Below, piece after piece: positions 36,297 to 47,502 of a stretch of 64,000 nt of DNA. Source of the stretch: Atriophallophorus winterbourni (lineage: Eukaryota > Platyhelminthes > Trematoda > Plagiorchiida > Microphallidae); NCBI GenBank assembly GCA_013407085.1, contig JACCGJ010001422.1, positions 1 to 64,000 of the forward strand, in the 5' to 3' direction. The translations under genes and the position numbers were made by a program. Every line of letters begins with the position of its first letter. The first letter of the stretch is position 1. Below the pieces are notes generated by a model that saw nothing but the letters and a program-made list of their open reading frames with translations, was not told where the DNA came from and did not search any database.

Positions 36297-38260
36297 GCTG
36301 ATTCAAGATTCAAGAATTTATGGTCACAAAAAGCACATAGCTTCACAATTACCATATCATAGTAAATATGCGTTCAATAAGAGGTATAAAAAACAATTAT
36401 ACGATGTCACTGGAGTCAAGTAATATGCTTACCCTGAGTCAATACACAGGCATCGTCAAGTCGTTATGTAACAAATAAGTGTCCAAGGTTCGAGTGAATG
36501 TTTGGATACAGGGAGAGGTGATAATTGCTTCGGGAAGGGCATTCCACAGGAAACAGACACGTACCGAATAGAAATATCGGCGACAATTAGTACGGGAATG
36601 GGGAATTTGTAGTGCCGCTGAGTGGCTACGTGTAATTCCTGATTCACGGTATTTGAACAAATGTTTGAGTGGATGATCTGGAGTATTCAATATCTTGTAA
36701 GTAATGATAACGTCACTTCGAAGTCTACGTTGAAGGGGAGTGGGGAGCTTTAGCTTTTTCAACCTTTCCTCGTATGTAAGGTCTCGAAAACCACGCACGA
36801 GTTTAGTTGCACGATGATATATCCTGTCAAGCAAGAATATATCTTTTTTCATCCACGGAGTCCATGCTTGCGATGCATGTTCCATTGTGGGAATTAAGTA
36901 GGTCTTCATGATTCTTGGCAACGTTACAGGCGTAAAGGTTCTGAAGATCCGTCGAAGCATACCTAGAAGCTTTGAAGCACGCTTGTAAATGACCTCACAA
37001 TGCACGCTGTTCTTTAGGCTGCCACATATCCAGACTCCAAGATCCTTCTCCGATTCGGTCCAGCTCAAAATCGTCTGCCCAAAGTGATATTCGTACTGAA
37101 AGGGCTTACCGATTTGCAGTAACTTGCATTTTTGAAAATTGAACGGCAGTTTATTTCTAACTGACCATTCGTGTAGTGCATCTAAATCACTTTGCAGTTT
37201 TACGCAGTCTGCAGTTGATTTTATTCGCATCCAAAGTTTAACATCATCCGCAAAAAGAACTACCTTGCATGAGAGCGTCTCAGGTAAATCATTGATGTAA
37301 ACTAAGAAAAGCACTGGACCGAGAACGGAACCTTGCGGTACACCACTGGAGGTATTAATGGCTCGTGATTGTACCCCGTTAACTCGAACGGTTGCCTTGC
37401 GCCCATTGAGGTAGCTTTCGAACCATACGAGTAGCTGCCCGTCAATACCAATCTGTTTCAGCTTTTGTAGCAACAGGAAGTGATCAACTCTGTCGAAAGC
37501 TTTCGACATATCCAGATAGCACGCGTGCACACTGTCTCCTGCGTCAACCGTTTGGGTCCAATCGTTTAATACCGTCAGCAAGTTTGTCAAGCATGAGCGA
37601 GCTTTACGAAACCCATGCTGGGCGACAGATAGTATATTTTGTGATTCCAAGTGATGAACTATATTTTCCGTCACTATGCGCTCCATCACTTTGGATATCA
37701 CGGGGAGTAGGGTGACAGGACGGTAGTTCGCGGGATCTGAACGGCTACCACCCTTATAAATTGGTGAAATTACTCCTGTCTTCCACTCTGTTGGCACCAC
37801 TCCTTCGGTTAGGGAATGTTGGAACAATTGGCATAGTGGTTCACACAGCTGCTGGTCACAGGATTTTAGTAGTGCTGGTGTTATTCCATCGGCTCCAGGA
37901 GATTTCCTAGGGTTCAGTCGACACAAGTGTCTTCGTATAATCGCTGAATTAATCTCAATATTATTCAGTTGTTGAGATACAATCGATGTCAGTAAATTCT
38001 CATTCGCCCTAACCGTTATCGGGCTAAACACATTTGCATAAAATTGAGCGAGAGTATCAGCCGTTTCCTTTGCTGTGACTGTTAATCCATTCTCAGAAAT
38101 AACAGGAAACACCCCTGGTTTCACACTGGACCGAGCATTGACAATCCGATAGAGAAGTTTAGGGTTTTCTTCCATTTTCAAAAAACGAAAAAATTGTGAT
38201 CGGCGTAACTCTACTACGCTAATATGTTTAAATTCCGCATCTAGTCAACTTTGACATGGG
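36297..38260 (-). mobile_element. CR1/Jockey-like LINE, 5' truncated
   Basis: The 3' end (about 36300-36340, reverse strand: ccataaattcttgaatcttg) matches the end of the 28-30.9 kb LINE. The element is truncated at its 5' side near 38260, before the endonuclease, as expected for incomplete target-primed reverse transcription. The RT frame inside it is intact (36439-38181), which makes it the youngest-looking LINE in the window. Confidence 0.85.
36439..38181 (-). CDS. LINE reverse transcriptase, open frame lacking the endonuclease
   Basis: 580 codons without a stop. Order of motifs: KSPGADGITP (93-102), the template-grip region YRPVTLLPVISKVMERIV (153-170), AQHGFRKARSCLTN (187-200), the first catalytic aspartate in YLDMSKAFDRVDH (222-234), SSGVPQGSVLGP (278-289) and the catalytic pair FADD (310-313, with Phe in place of the usual Tyr). 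The thumb and C-terminal region follow (RIYHRATKLVRGF, FYSVRVCFLWNALP). It would make cDNA from its own RNA at a nicked target, but without endonuclease and ORF1 it cannot move alone. The first Met is only the first one available; in the full element the frame would start further upstream. All catalytic residues look intact. Confidence 0.9.
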   Translation of the reverse strand: MKMEENPKLLYRIVNARSSVKPGVFPVISENGLTVTAKETADTLAQFYANVFSPITVRANENLLTSIVSQQLNNIEINSAIIRRHLCRLNPRKSPGADGITPALLKSCDQQLCEPLCQLFQHSLTEGVVPTEWKTGVISPIYKGGSRSDPANYRPVTLLPVISKVMERIVTENIVHHLESQNILSVAQHGFRKARSCLTNLLTVLNDWTQTVDAGDSVHACYLDMSKAFDRVDHFLLLQKLKQIGIDGQLLVWFESYLNGRKATVRVNGVQSRAINTSSGVPQGSVLGPVLFLVYINDLPETLSCKVVLFADDVKLWMRIKSTADCVKLQSDLDALHEWSVRNKLPFNFQKCKLLQIGKPFQYEYHFGQTILSWTESEKDLGVWICGSLKNSVHCEVIYKRASKLLGMLRRIFRTFTPVTLPRIMKTYLIPTMEHASQAWTPWMKKDIFLLDRIYHRATKLVRGFRDLTYEERLKKLKLPTPLQRRLRSDVIITYKILNTPDHPLKHLFKYRESGITRSHSAALQIPHSRTNCRRYFYSVRVCFLWNALPEAIITSPCIQTFTRTLDTYLLHNDLTMPVY

Positions 38261-38935
38261 GGTAATTCGAATAGCTGAGTTGCGATATCCAAACTACGAG
38301 GAACTTAATAGGAGCAATTACAAGGAATATTATCCCTGCTAACCGCCACGAACTACTGCGTTAGATTGTTGATGCTAAAGACTGCTGTAAAATCAACTGG
38401 TTAATAATGAATGCCAAGGTCTACGAGGGAAAAAATCCACCGAGTAATTCATGATTCAGCAGCACAAAGTTTAAGCAAATCAGTATTGTTGACAGCTTGC
38501 CCTTTCACCGGGAGACTGCCACTGAGGGACAAACGCAAACTGACCGCCGATCCATGACCCGTCGAAAATCCAATGTAACGCGGGTGTGGGGGCTTTCAAA
38601 ATGACCGAGAATAGCAAATAACACAGCGGGGTGAAATTTGAACCGAAGAACAAGTTTGTTAAATTCAAGATACGGGTTCAAAAGGACCGTAGTGGATCAG
38701 TGCTAATTTGTACTACGTGACGAGCGCATCGGGGAATTAGTAAACACCCTTATGATATGCGTTTTTTGTCAAGCATCCAAAAACAACAATAGTATTGTTG
38801 GGTTGACATCGTGGAAGCTTGCGTAGTGATTGTTCCATGTCACAAGAGGAAACGAGGTTTTGATGGATACGAGATGAACATAGTTTTATATTACTAGAGA
38901 AGCACATTTGAGGCACCAGGCGCAGGTATAGAATA
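38261..38935. other. Intergenic, no gene seen
   Basis: Includes a GC-richer piece at about 38490-38680 without a recognisable product. No splice-linked frames found. Confidence 0.4.
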
Positions 38936-38939
38936 TTAA

Positions 38940-39590
38940 ATAGGTTCCAATCTTCAAATACCGCGGTTCCAGTGTGATGCTTAATAGTCAGGAGAAAAAT
39001 GCAGTGTAGTTAACACTTAATAGGTTTTTGCAGCTAACAATCACCCTTTGGCACAGGCTTGTGATCAGTCTCGAAACTAAAATACGTGTTTACAAAGCAG
39101 CGAACAGCCATGTACTACTTTATATATGTGAGATGTGGTTGCTGAGGTCCAAAAATGTACGATCCTTGGTGCCTTAAGATATTCTTGGGCGTCTTAAAAA
39201 CTGACTGGTTATCGAACACTGCCGTTTGGGTGCCACGCAACGGAATACCTCCCCTTTCCGCTAACAATCAACGGCGAAGACTGCAATGGTTTAACCACGT
39301 CCGCCTAATGGTAGACCCAGCTTGCCTCGACCCTAAACACGTTCGTACTTGACTTTGGCGACAATACGATCAAGTGAAAACCTGACCGTAAACTGTAAAT
39401 AAGGATGCAGATGCCCTGGGACTGCAAACCGTCTACGGCGTTCAAAGGTGGGAACGGGAATGGATAACGATCTGCAACGATCTTACATCTGACCGCATGG
39501 GATGGCGTGATTCCAGATATAAATGAAGCCAGCTAATCTACTCGTGGAGCCAGCCGCGCAAAAGTAAGTAAGTAAGTATAGGTATAGCCA
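38940..39590 (+). pseudogene. RTE-like LINE remnant (C-terminal end)
   Basis: Short out-of-frame pieces follow the order of RTE reverse-transcriptase C-termini: VYKAANSHVLLYICEMWLLR (39090-39150, compare the usual LLYGSETWPLR), RRLQWFNHVRLM (39280-39310), and QRWEREWITICNDLTSDRMG (39450-39510). It ends in an AAGT run at about 39562-39577, a typical microsatellite tail of RTE elements. It carries many stops and is long dead. Confidence 0.72.
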
Positions 39591-39715
39591 CAATAGAACG
39601 AAGTGACAACAGTCAAAGATTGTACTGAGAATCCAACTTGTTTCCATGAGCAGCTCACTACCAGTGGCACATCAATTCAGTGCTTTGCTAGGTGCACATC
39701 CGTGCATGTAGAGAA
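39590..39715 (-). repeat. SINE-like repeat, degenerate copy
   Basis: Matches the 5' half of the SINE-like family: ccatgagcagctcactacc, then catcaattcagtgct and gcacatccgtgcat. Confidence 0.5.
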
Positions 39716-40223
39716 ACCGGTCAATGTCAAAACCTTAGTTGATTGAAGGTCTAGAAGTAAAGTTCTAGATAGCGCAGTTACCCGAAGATGCATAGGTGAC
39801 AGAGATCAATTTCACTTCAATGGACTACGTTGACTTAGTGCATTTTCTCTTCGTATCGAAAAATCAATAAAAATACATTTTATGAATTATAGATGATTGG
39901 TGCGAAGCCTAAAGAACAAATGTAGCTAATTTACATGCGATTTGATTAGTAAGGGTGGACTCAGACTGACCATTGGATTAACCGTATCCAAACAAAATCC
40001 ATCACCCGGTACGATTATTGCTCTCAAATAGGATTGAATGGAAGTTCAGCCAAATGAGATTGAGAATGAACAAGGTTGGAAAAACCTTTTCAGAAATGGG
40101 CCAAATATAAAGGCCAAAAGCCAATCCAACAGTATCAACATCATATGGCACAACATATTTAATAGGAAATCAACAAAATAATCTGCAAAATAATCGGTAA
40201 AAAATGATCACAGGAAACACCAC

Positions 40224-40269
<46 letters not shown>

Positions 40270-42190
40270 GCGGTTTATCCTCACATGTTGGGATGTTTGA
40301 GACCGATCACGAAACCAAATTCATAAAAAGTTTGCGCCAAGCAGGATAAAATCTACTCAAGTCAAACAACCGTTCAACTTAGCGGATAACAATCGAAACA
40401 GTAGAGAAAAATGTTACCACACCAAACTGGGTTTACCAAGTAGAATGAAATGAGCACTTGCATTCCTGAATTGCTGCAATCTGAGCGAAAAGCCGACTGT
40501 TAAACCGGTACAAACGAGACGATAACAGCACGTGCGATCAGCAGATACCCATAAAACACACACATACCACCGAAAGCGGAAAATTGTAAAACTGGTGTTG
40601 TTTTGACCCTGTTGTGAAATATTCGCGTTGGTTAATGGCACGTGCGAGGTTTTATGCAATGTGAATAAATTAATCCATAGTAAAACGCAATGTTAGTTTT
40701 TGGGTTGTTTTAATGAAGAAAATATATATCGCGATCAGTTTCCGTGTGCAGGCGAAAAATTAGTCTTTTGGCGAAATATAGAACTCGAAAACGTTCCTTA
40801 TTGGGCGGCACTTGCATTCATTTCGATCATACGATAGATTTCATGTTGCTTGCTGCTGGGAAGATTTCAGACCACAAATCTACTTCGTGCGTGCTAAAGG
40901 AACTAATACCAAGGCAATGAAGCATTGATGTACCAGAATTGGAAACAAATTACGCAAGTCAAAACGTTGCACACTGTTTCGCTAACCATGAGTAAATTTA
41001 CAGTAATAAAGAATCTATGCCACAATTCGGGTACAAGATGGAACGATCACTGCCGACTTAACACCAATTTACTGGTGTGTAAAGCTATTGGAACATTAAA
41101 GGGACTAGAGGAATGAAAGGAAGAGAGTGAATAAGATTATAATAATGTACAAGCCGATTCAAAACAGCTTGCACAAGGTTAATAAAAATTTCCAGTCAGG
41201 TTCAAAAAAGCAAAGCACAATACCGAATTGTAAGCTGTGTGAAGTGGAACCGGGCTGTGGAAGTATACATTAAAAGGCCAAACTACCGCAACTAAACGAA
41301 AACTCTCGATTACAAAACGTTTCATTGTTCACCCAAAACCAAGAAACATGTGATGGATCACGCTGCAACAGCACTGTTTAGAATAAAACATGACTGAAAC
41401 ACAAGCGTATAAATTCCAGTATAGGAAACAGATGTGAGATATAGAAAACGTTAGCACAAGGAATGATTATGAAAATTTAACATTACTATGCTGCTACATT
41501 GATTATATTTTGCTGTAGTAAAATGAGATTAAAGTGTATACTGTCTTGAGAGCTTAAAGATAGGATAGGTTGCTTCAGGCATGCATTATTTCATGCCCCA
41601 GTAAGCTAAAGATAGGGATCAAAGCATGAGTACTTTCATCAATATCAATCATCAGCGACTGCGAAATCGCATATTATTGGGTATATTTTTCTGACACATT
41701 ACGCTCGGGTAAACATCAAAACTTCATCTATTATATACATTACGAAAACCAAACATGCACCTGGATACAATTAATCTCAACCAAATTCACAATGCTTATT
41801 TGGTATAAGTAGCGAACGCCGCAGGATCTCGTATGTTTTTTTCAACTACTCATAATGAAACAGTAATAAGAAAGCGAAATTGTAATTTTTTAAATGATGG
41901 GAGTCCTATGCGTCACTAACGATTGATGCGCAAACATCTCAACGTTTCGTCTTGGTAAAAATCTAAAATTGATACAAATAAGTTACCCAAATAAAAATTC
42001 TTGTCGCAATTGTTTTTTCATCGCGATACTATACCGAAATCTTTCATACACTTCAGAAAATCAATGTGGTAATTTAAAGCAATTTACCAAAGTATCTAAA
42101 ACGCACAGGATATTCAAAAGGTACTAGCTATTATTAGAGCCTTTGTTTGCTAATGAGCCCATACTTTGAAATATAAGGTTAGCTTGCCTT
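39716..42190. other. Intergenic, no gene seen
   Basis: AT-rich. Apart from the (TA)n run, no frame, repeat or RNA gene could be supported. Confidence 0.5.
40226..40268. repeat. (TA)n microsatellite
   Basis: About 21 uninterrupted TA dinucleotides. Confidence 0.98.
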
Positions 42191-42194
42191 GTCA

Positions 42195-42445
42195 TAACCC
42201 CCGCATATGCGACGCACGGATGAGTAATACTCTTGCACTGCGCAGTCAACACCGTGCTAAACTCATATGCCACTGGTACAGAGCTGAATGCGGAAACGCA
42301 TTGGAGTCTCACTGCAATTCCCCTCTTTCTTATATCTGCCTAGACCTAGGCGACCTGACAGTGTTTTAGCACACGTGTAGTATCTGACTGTGCGGAAACT
42401 TGCCTGAAACAGGCTTGTGTTTTCATACATACATATCGGTATATG
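42195..42445 (+). repeat. SINE-like repeat copy
   Basis: Sense strand is plus. It runs from the gcgacgcacggatg region through cattggagtctcactgcaat and tatctgcctagacctaggcg to cttgtgttttcatacatacata. The 3' end is a CATA microsatellite tail. Confidence 0.75.
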
Positions 42446-43298
42446 CGAAATTAGTTCGACTAATAAAGAGGCTGCAATAAATGAAAATTAGCTCAACAGT
42501 AACGTGTTCAGCATAATTTAGACAGCCAAGTTCTAGACCAAACCAGTGTTGCCTGTCTAAAAGAATAAGCATACAGAGAAAAAAGCGCAGGTATCCAGCT
42601 CATTATGCTAGTTAAACTTTATTCCCGTAGGCAGTAACTCTTAATGCGTATGGAGCAAAAGTGGTATAATAGAAAATAAGACAACTTCTTGGCTATAGAG
42701 ATCCTTGAGGTTTAACTTTCGATATCACAGACATTTATCGGAGCAGTTAAGGACTGGGAAGCTGTGAAAATCGCAGGAATTTTTGGTATAACGAAGATGG
42801 GTATCAAAACATTTGCAAGGAAGAAAAGTGATTCCTAACAGCTTTTGAAGAGCATCATCAGAAACATTAATCATAAGCCTTGAGGCAAGGAATGATTTAA
42901 AATGTCTAAAAGCAGTAAATTACCGTACGTCACTAGGGCTATAGAATTAGGAAAAAAAATTGCATTCGTGTTTTGTTTCCAATTTCGCTACGTGCACGCT
43001 ACAACATCGAAAGTCAAAATGGAAAGGAACCTCAGAATTTATTAGAGCCATAATTTTATGTTGATGCAATTTTAATTTTTTTTACCTCCGTATCAAAAAG
43101 AATCAACCAAGAGAACTCACAAAACACGAGTGAGCAACGAAAATCCCCCAGACACGAACGAGCCTATACAAAAATAGCGAGAAGTCCGTTGAGAAAAACG
43201 AAGAATCCAGATAAAAAAATCGAAACAGAAATTCGTTATAAAACAGTGTACAATCGAATGAGTTACTTCAAATGTCCACACTAGGTACAGAGTAAATG

Positions 43299-46200
43299 TT
43301 ACTTGTTCTTTTTAGAATCACTACTTCCGCCAGTTGAACGTTTCGGAGTGACTGAGGAATTCCAGTAATAGATCATTTGTGCCAGTAAAATGTAATTGCA
43401 CAAAGTGGCTAGAACACAGGATAGAATGATAAGATTATCGCCCGTTTCTTGGATAGAAGTGAAGATACGCGCCGATGAACCAAGAGCAAACAGAAGCACC
43501 GTGATGGCAGACAACTGACCAGTACTGGAATTGCACCAATTGGCTCGGATTTGGAGCAACTGGAAAAATGGAAACGAGCAATACAAGACATCAGCTGAGT
43601 TAATGGGATGATGCCACAAAAGTAATGAGTAATAATTCAGTACATTAAAACAAAATAACCAATTACGCCGAGATGGCAGACACATGCGTCTTTTAAGCGA
43701 GATGGCTTGTCTATAACTTTGGGGCATTTTCTATACCTAAATACAATGGGGATGTGGGTTAGGCACATTTTTTGAAATGAGCAACAGAGGCGGTATTCGC
43801 ACCTGAGCTGTCCGATTCATGTATGGTATGAATGATATGAAAGCACAAGCCTGATCCAGACAAAGTGCCGCACAGTCAGAGACTGCATATGAGCGATATT
43901 ACTGTTAGGTTGCCCAGGCCTAGACAGATATGAGAAATAGAAAATAAGGATGGCAGTGAGACTCCAGCGTGTTTCAGCATGAAGCTCACTACCCGTAGCC
44001 AATCAATTTATCACGGTGTTAGCCGCACAGCACAGAAGTACTGTACGATTGCACATCCGTGCACCGATTCAGAGTGAACGCTGACCCGTTTCAGCTTCCA
44101 AAACATTTGCTGCTTAGCCCTAATTTCTCACCACACATTGGTGGGAAATGTGAGCAGTCAAAGAATAACTTCGACGGTCTGTTATGTTGTTGAAACCATA
44201 TCACGCGAAATGCTTCAGAAGCCGATAGTTACTAACCCGATGGCTTTGACATGGAAAACACGCCAACAAACAAGCATTCGAATTGCAGTACATAAATTGC
44301 ATTCCAAAAGTTAGGAAAACCCAGCAGTAATTAAACGATTACATGGTATTCACTTAACTCTAGGACTTGAATAATACATAACAGTAGATTGAATTACACG
44401 GATGTTTTCACCGGTGATATAACACCGCAATGCTTTTCAGGAAGAGTTCAAACGAAAATTCTGCGTAAACGCTCTGATAGTTATCGAGGATTTAACGCAG
44501 ATTTTTTTGTAGCAACAAAAATCGAATGGACGTACAATGAGATTAAACGAGATACCACAACTCTTATCGAGTCAACCGAGGCTCACCTTCGACCACAACA
44601 TGACCGGTACGCTCAGTGTCTGAAAGCCGAATAAAATCCGAATAGGCATCACAGGAGAAAGCAGGACCGCGAGGACTCCGCCATACATTGCGGCAAAAAT
44701 CATACCAGACACGTAGGATATCTCCCAGCATATCGCCAACAAACCAATGATGAAAGTTTGTATGGCTAGGAAGGTGGACTCGCCGTACGAACTGCAAGTT
44801 GAAACAAAAACGATACATCTTACACAGTCATTACCTTTCACAACAATACAAAATTAAAGTACGAATAAGAGATTAAATAATGGGTTTAAACTAAAAAGAA
44901 TGTGAAACGAGATACTGATAAGAACTCAACAACAGTGGTAATTTAATAATGTAGAGGGGAAGACGCATTCGACCGAAATTCGAACTGGTTATGTTAACGA
45001 GACCAGATTCATGCGATGCATCACAATCATTCCAGGTGAAAACAAACAAAGTTACCGTTAAAGAGAGAATAAGAAACGATTCCCAATAGAATTTAATGTG
45101 GGAAAGTATATTAATCGTGAAAGCTCACGCCGGGAACTTCACAGACTCGAACAGTAAGTTTAAACATTGAAAGTCCCATTTGTCTAGGCTAATCCAGCAA
45201 CTGATAAATAGTAGTACAACGGAGCAATTTCAAGTTCAAGGCCATTTTAGATCAGATAATCGAACCAAAACGTACTAATAATGATAGTAATAATAATCAC
45301 AGATCAGCAAAACGATCACAAAGTTGTGCACACTCCGAACTAAATAATTGTCACCGTTCACGTTAAAAAAAGCCTAGTAAAATATTTACAGCGCATTTCT
45401 GGTCCTGCTAAAGTTGGTGTCCATTAAGTACGTACAGTAGCAAATCTTAAATTACTTCGAAAGAATATTAGCACGTATCATTATCATCATTAAGAGGCAA
45501 GTTTTTATGCTACCTTGGTTATGACTCGAATCAACGTGGTGAAATACTATGAACTGTAGCAGACTGTCATTAGCAAGCAATATGGACTTGGTTGATATAA
45601 ATATAATATAATTATATAAAACCACAATCCCGAGGTCAGCGAAGTGCCACTGTATGAAGACTGCATGATTGCAGCATTTTATCCAATGCAGTTCACTGGC
45701 AATGGCAATCAAATCAATACATAGTTGTATGATGTATGAATGCACAAGCCTGATCCAGGCAAAGTGCCGCACAGTCAGAGACTGCACGTGGGCGATATTA
45801 CTGTCAGGTTGCCCAAGCCTAGACAGATATGAGAAATCGAGAATAAAGATGGTAGTGAGACTCCAGCGTGTTTCAGCATGCAGCTCACTAACCGTGGCCA
45901 ATCAATTTAGCACGATGTTAGCCGCACAGCACATAAGTACTGTACGATTGCACACCCGTGCAGCGCAGTACAGTAGTACTGTACAATTAAACGTCCATGC
46001 AGCAAGATAGTACCATAGCACCAAAATATTTTGTTACTCAATCAATTTTGTTATTGTGAGAATGCTCAGGCGACACTGTGCTGAAACGATTGCAGCGAGA
46101 AACGAGGTACAACTGAGAACACGCAGTAGTCTTATTGCTTTCGGACGCCTGGCTTGGTAGCATAGCAGCAGCTCTGCTGACGAGCAGCGCGACACAGTTT

Positions 46201-47177
46201 CACTAAAAGCTTAAGCTATCAGAGATACATGGAAGCAATGTGCATATAATTGAGGCGTAGATTTAATATTTACCAAATTTGAGTATTATGAGTGGTTATC
46301 ACAATCACTAACATATTTTCGAAAGTCTGGTAACACCTTTCCATCAATATTGTAAAATAGGCGAGAACTCATTTTTATTTCACTGCAACGTCGTGATAAT
46401 TACGTAATTGCACGCAGGTGCACTTCGTCTGAATCTGGCTTGCGCTTCCATACACATTGATAAAAACACGATGTGTAGACGAAATTAGTCGTAGACTACT
46501 AATATGTAACACACCTGTTTGAGCCAATCTTTGTGTTTTACCTGGGGGATGACATAAGTTTAATGGATCACGTAGACTGTAAAATGGTCAGCAGAGCTAT
46601 AGAAATAAAAATTTAAATCGTTGAACAGAATACTGATAATGAAGAATGACAAATAGACATATTTCTTAGTGTAGAGAGACACGAGACAAAAAGGACAAGT
46701 GAAAATCAAACACAAGTTAACCGCTGTGCGGTAAAGATATCGAAGCTAGTGCATATATATATATATATATATATTGGAATGATATCGATAGGAAGTACAA
46801 AAAAGTGACAAAAACAAATGAGTAACACACCTGAAGGGATAATCTAGTGCCAACGAATAAGTGAAAGTGGTTGTAAACATTAGCAACTCAAGAAGTATGG
46901 ATAATATGCTTAATCCAGCAGCACTTCGACTTCTCCATATCTTAAAAACCTGTGGTAATTTGACTAGATACAAATAATGAACAACGTTTCGATTTACCCA
47001 GAGAGGATCCAATGACGATACCGTACCCAAGGGCTTTACTAATACCGATTTTAGCACATGACACTAGGAATGAAAATTATGTTATAACATACCATTAAGG
47101 AAATCGTGGTGTAACAAATATAGATCCACACAGTTTTCCGGTAAAAAGGTTTGCAAAGCGTTTTTCAGGATGTCCAT
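43299..47177 (-). CDS. MPDU1: MPDU1 homologue (mannose-P-dolichol utilization defect 1), five exons
   Basis: ER multi-pass membrane protein of the PQ-loop family, required for dolichol-phosphate-mannose and -glucose to be used in N-glycan, GPI-anchor and O-/C-mannose synthesis. Coding exons on the minus strand: 47177-47093, 47063-46998, 46963-46831, 44791-44587, 43559-43299. All introns are GT-AG with matching phases, giving 249 aa against 247 in human. Visible motifs: KLPQVFKI (52-59, first PQ loop), PFSSYGE (93-99, whose first Ser is rebuilt across an intron), STGQLSAIT (175-183, second PQ loop), ARIFTSIQETGD (193-204), about seven hydrophobic segments, and a C-terminal KKNK fitting the KKXX ER-retrieval signal. 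The start is the first ATG after an in-frame TGA; TTCACAG 13-19 bases upstream of the ATG could be a trans-splice or cis-splice acceptor. Introns 3 and 4 hold SINE-like copies. Confidence 0.95.
43820..44075 (-). repeat. SINE-like repeat copy in MPDU1 intron 4
   Basis: The minus-strand copy starts from the plus side with tgtatggtatgaatgatatg (tail) and aagcacaagcctgatccag, and continues through gttgcccaggcctagacaga to cgattgcacatccgtgca. Confidence 0.85.
45722..46010 (-). repeat. SINE-like repeat copy in MPDU1 intron 3
   Basis: Close match to the 43.8 kb copy from tgcacaagcctgatccaggc to cgattgcacacccgtgcag, with a partial duplication of the end (gcacagtac, gtccatgcagc) to 46005. A shorter plus-strand fragment lies nearby at about 46415-46465 (cttcgtctgaatctggcttg, cgcttccatacac). 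Confidence 0.85.
46753..46774. repeat. (AT)n microsatellite
   Basis: About 11 AT dinucleotides inside MPDU1 intron 3. Confidence 0.95.
46964..46997 (-). other. 34-nt micro-intron (MPDU1 intron 2)
   Basis: Minus strand begins gtaaatcgaa and ends gtatctag. Removing it joins CTG-G to TC-AAA, giving GSSLVKLPQV, the conserved lead-in to the first PQ loop. Reading through it would instead break the family alignment. Confidence 0.93.
47064..47092 (-). other. 29-nt micro-intron (MPDU1 intron 1)
   Basis: Minus strand begins gtatgttata and ends cattcctag. Removing it joins AAT-G to TG-TCA, giving Asn-Val-Ser in the conserved context DFLNVSCAKIG. Confidence 0.9.
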
Positions 47178-47502
47178 CAAGTTGTTTGGCTGTGAATTAG
47201 TAAGAAGTTTTCATTAGGTTACGAGTTGGAGCAAAATATAGGATAAACATTGCTTTAGAGCTAATACCCACAGCAAAATGCATGTAGAAATAAATAAATA
47301 ATAAGGGAAAGAAATCACACAATTGCGAACAACGCGCATAAAATAACCATATTTGCTATTTGACGCGTCAGACACTCCAGAAACTGTTTAGTCTCTCTGG
47401 ACTGTTCAACTAATGCTGTGCATGAACGATAAGTTTGTAAATAAAATAAATTAAAAGCGTAATGTCTCTACCTAATGAGGATAAACAGCACGAAATTGGG
47501 TG

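Noticed and set aside
45452..45901. 149-codon minus-strand frame
   Set aside because: It overlaps the SINE-like repeat in MPDU1 intron 3; similar frames appear in other copies (for example 43817-44002), so it is a repeat shadow.
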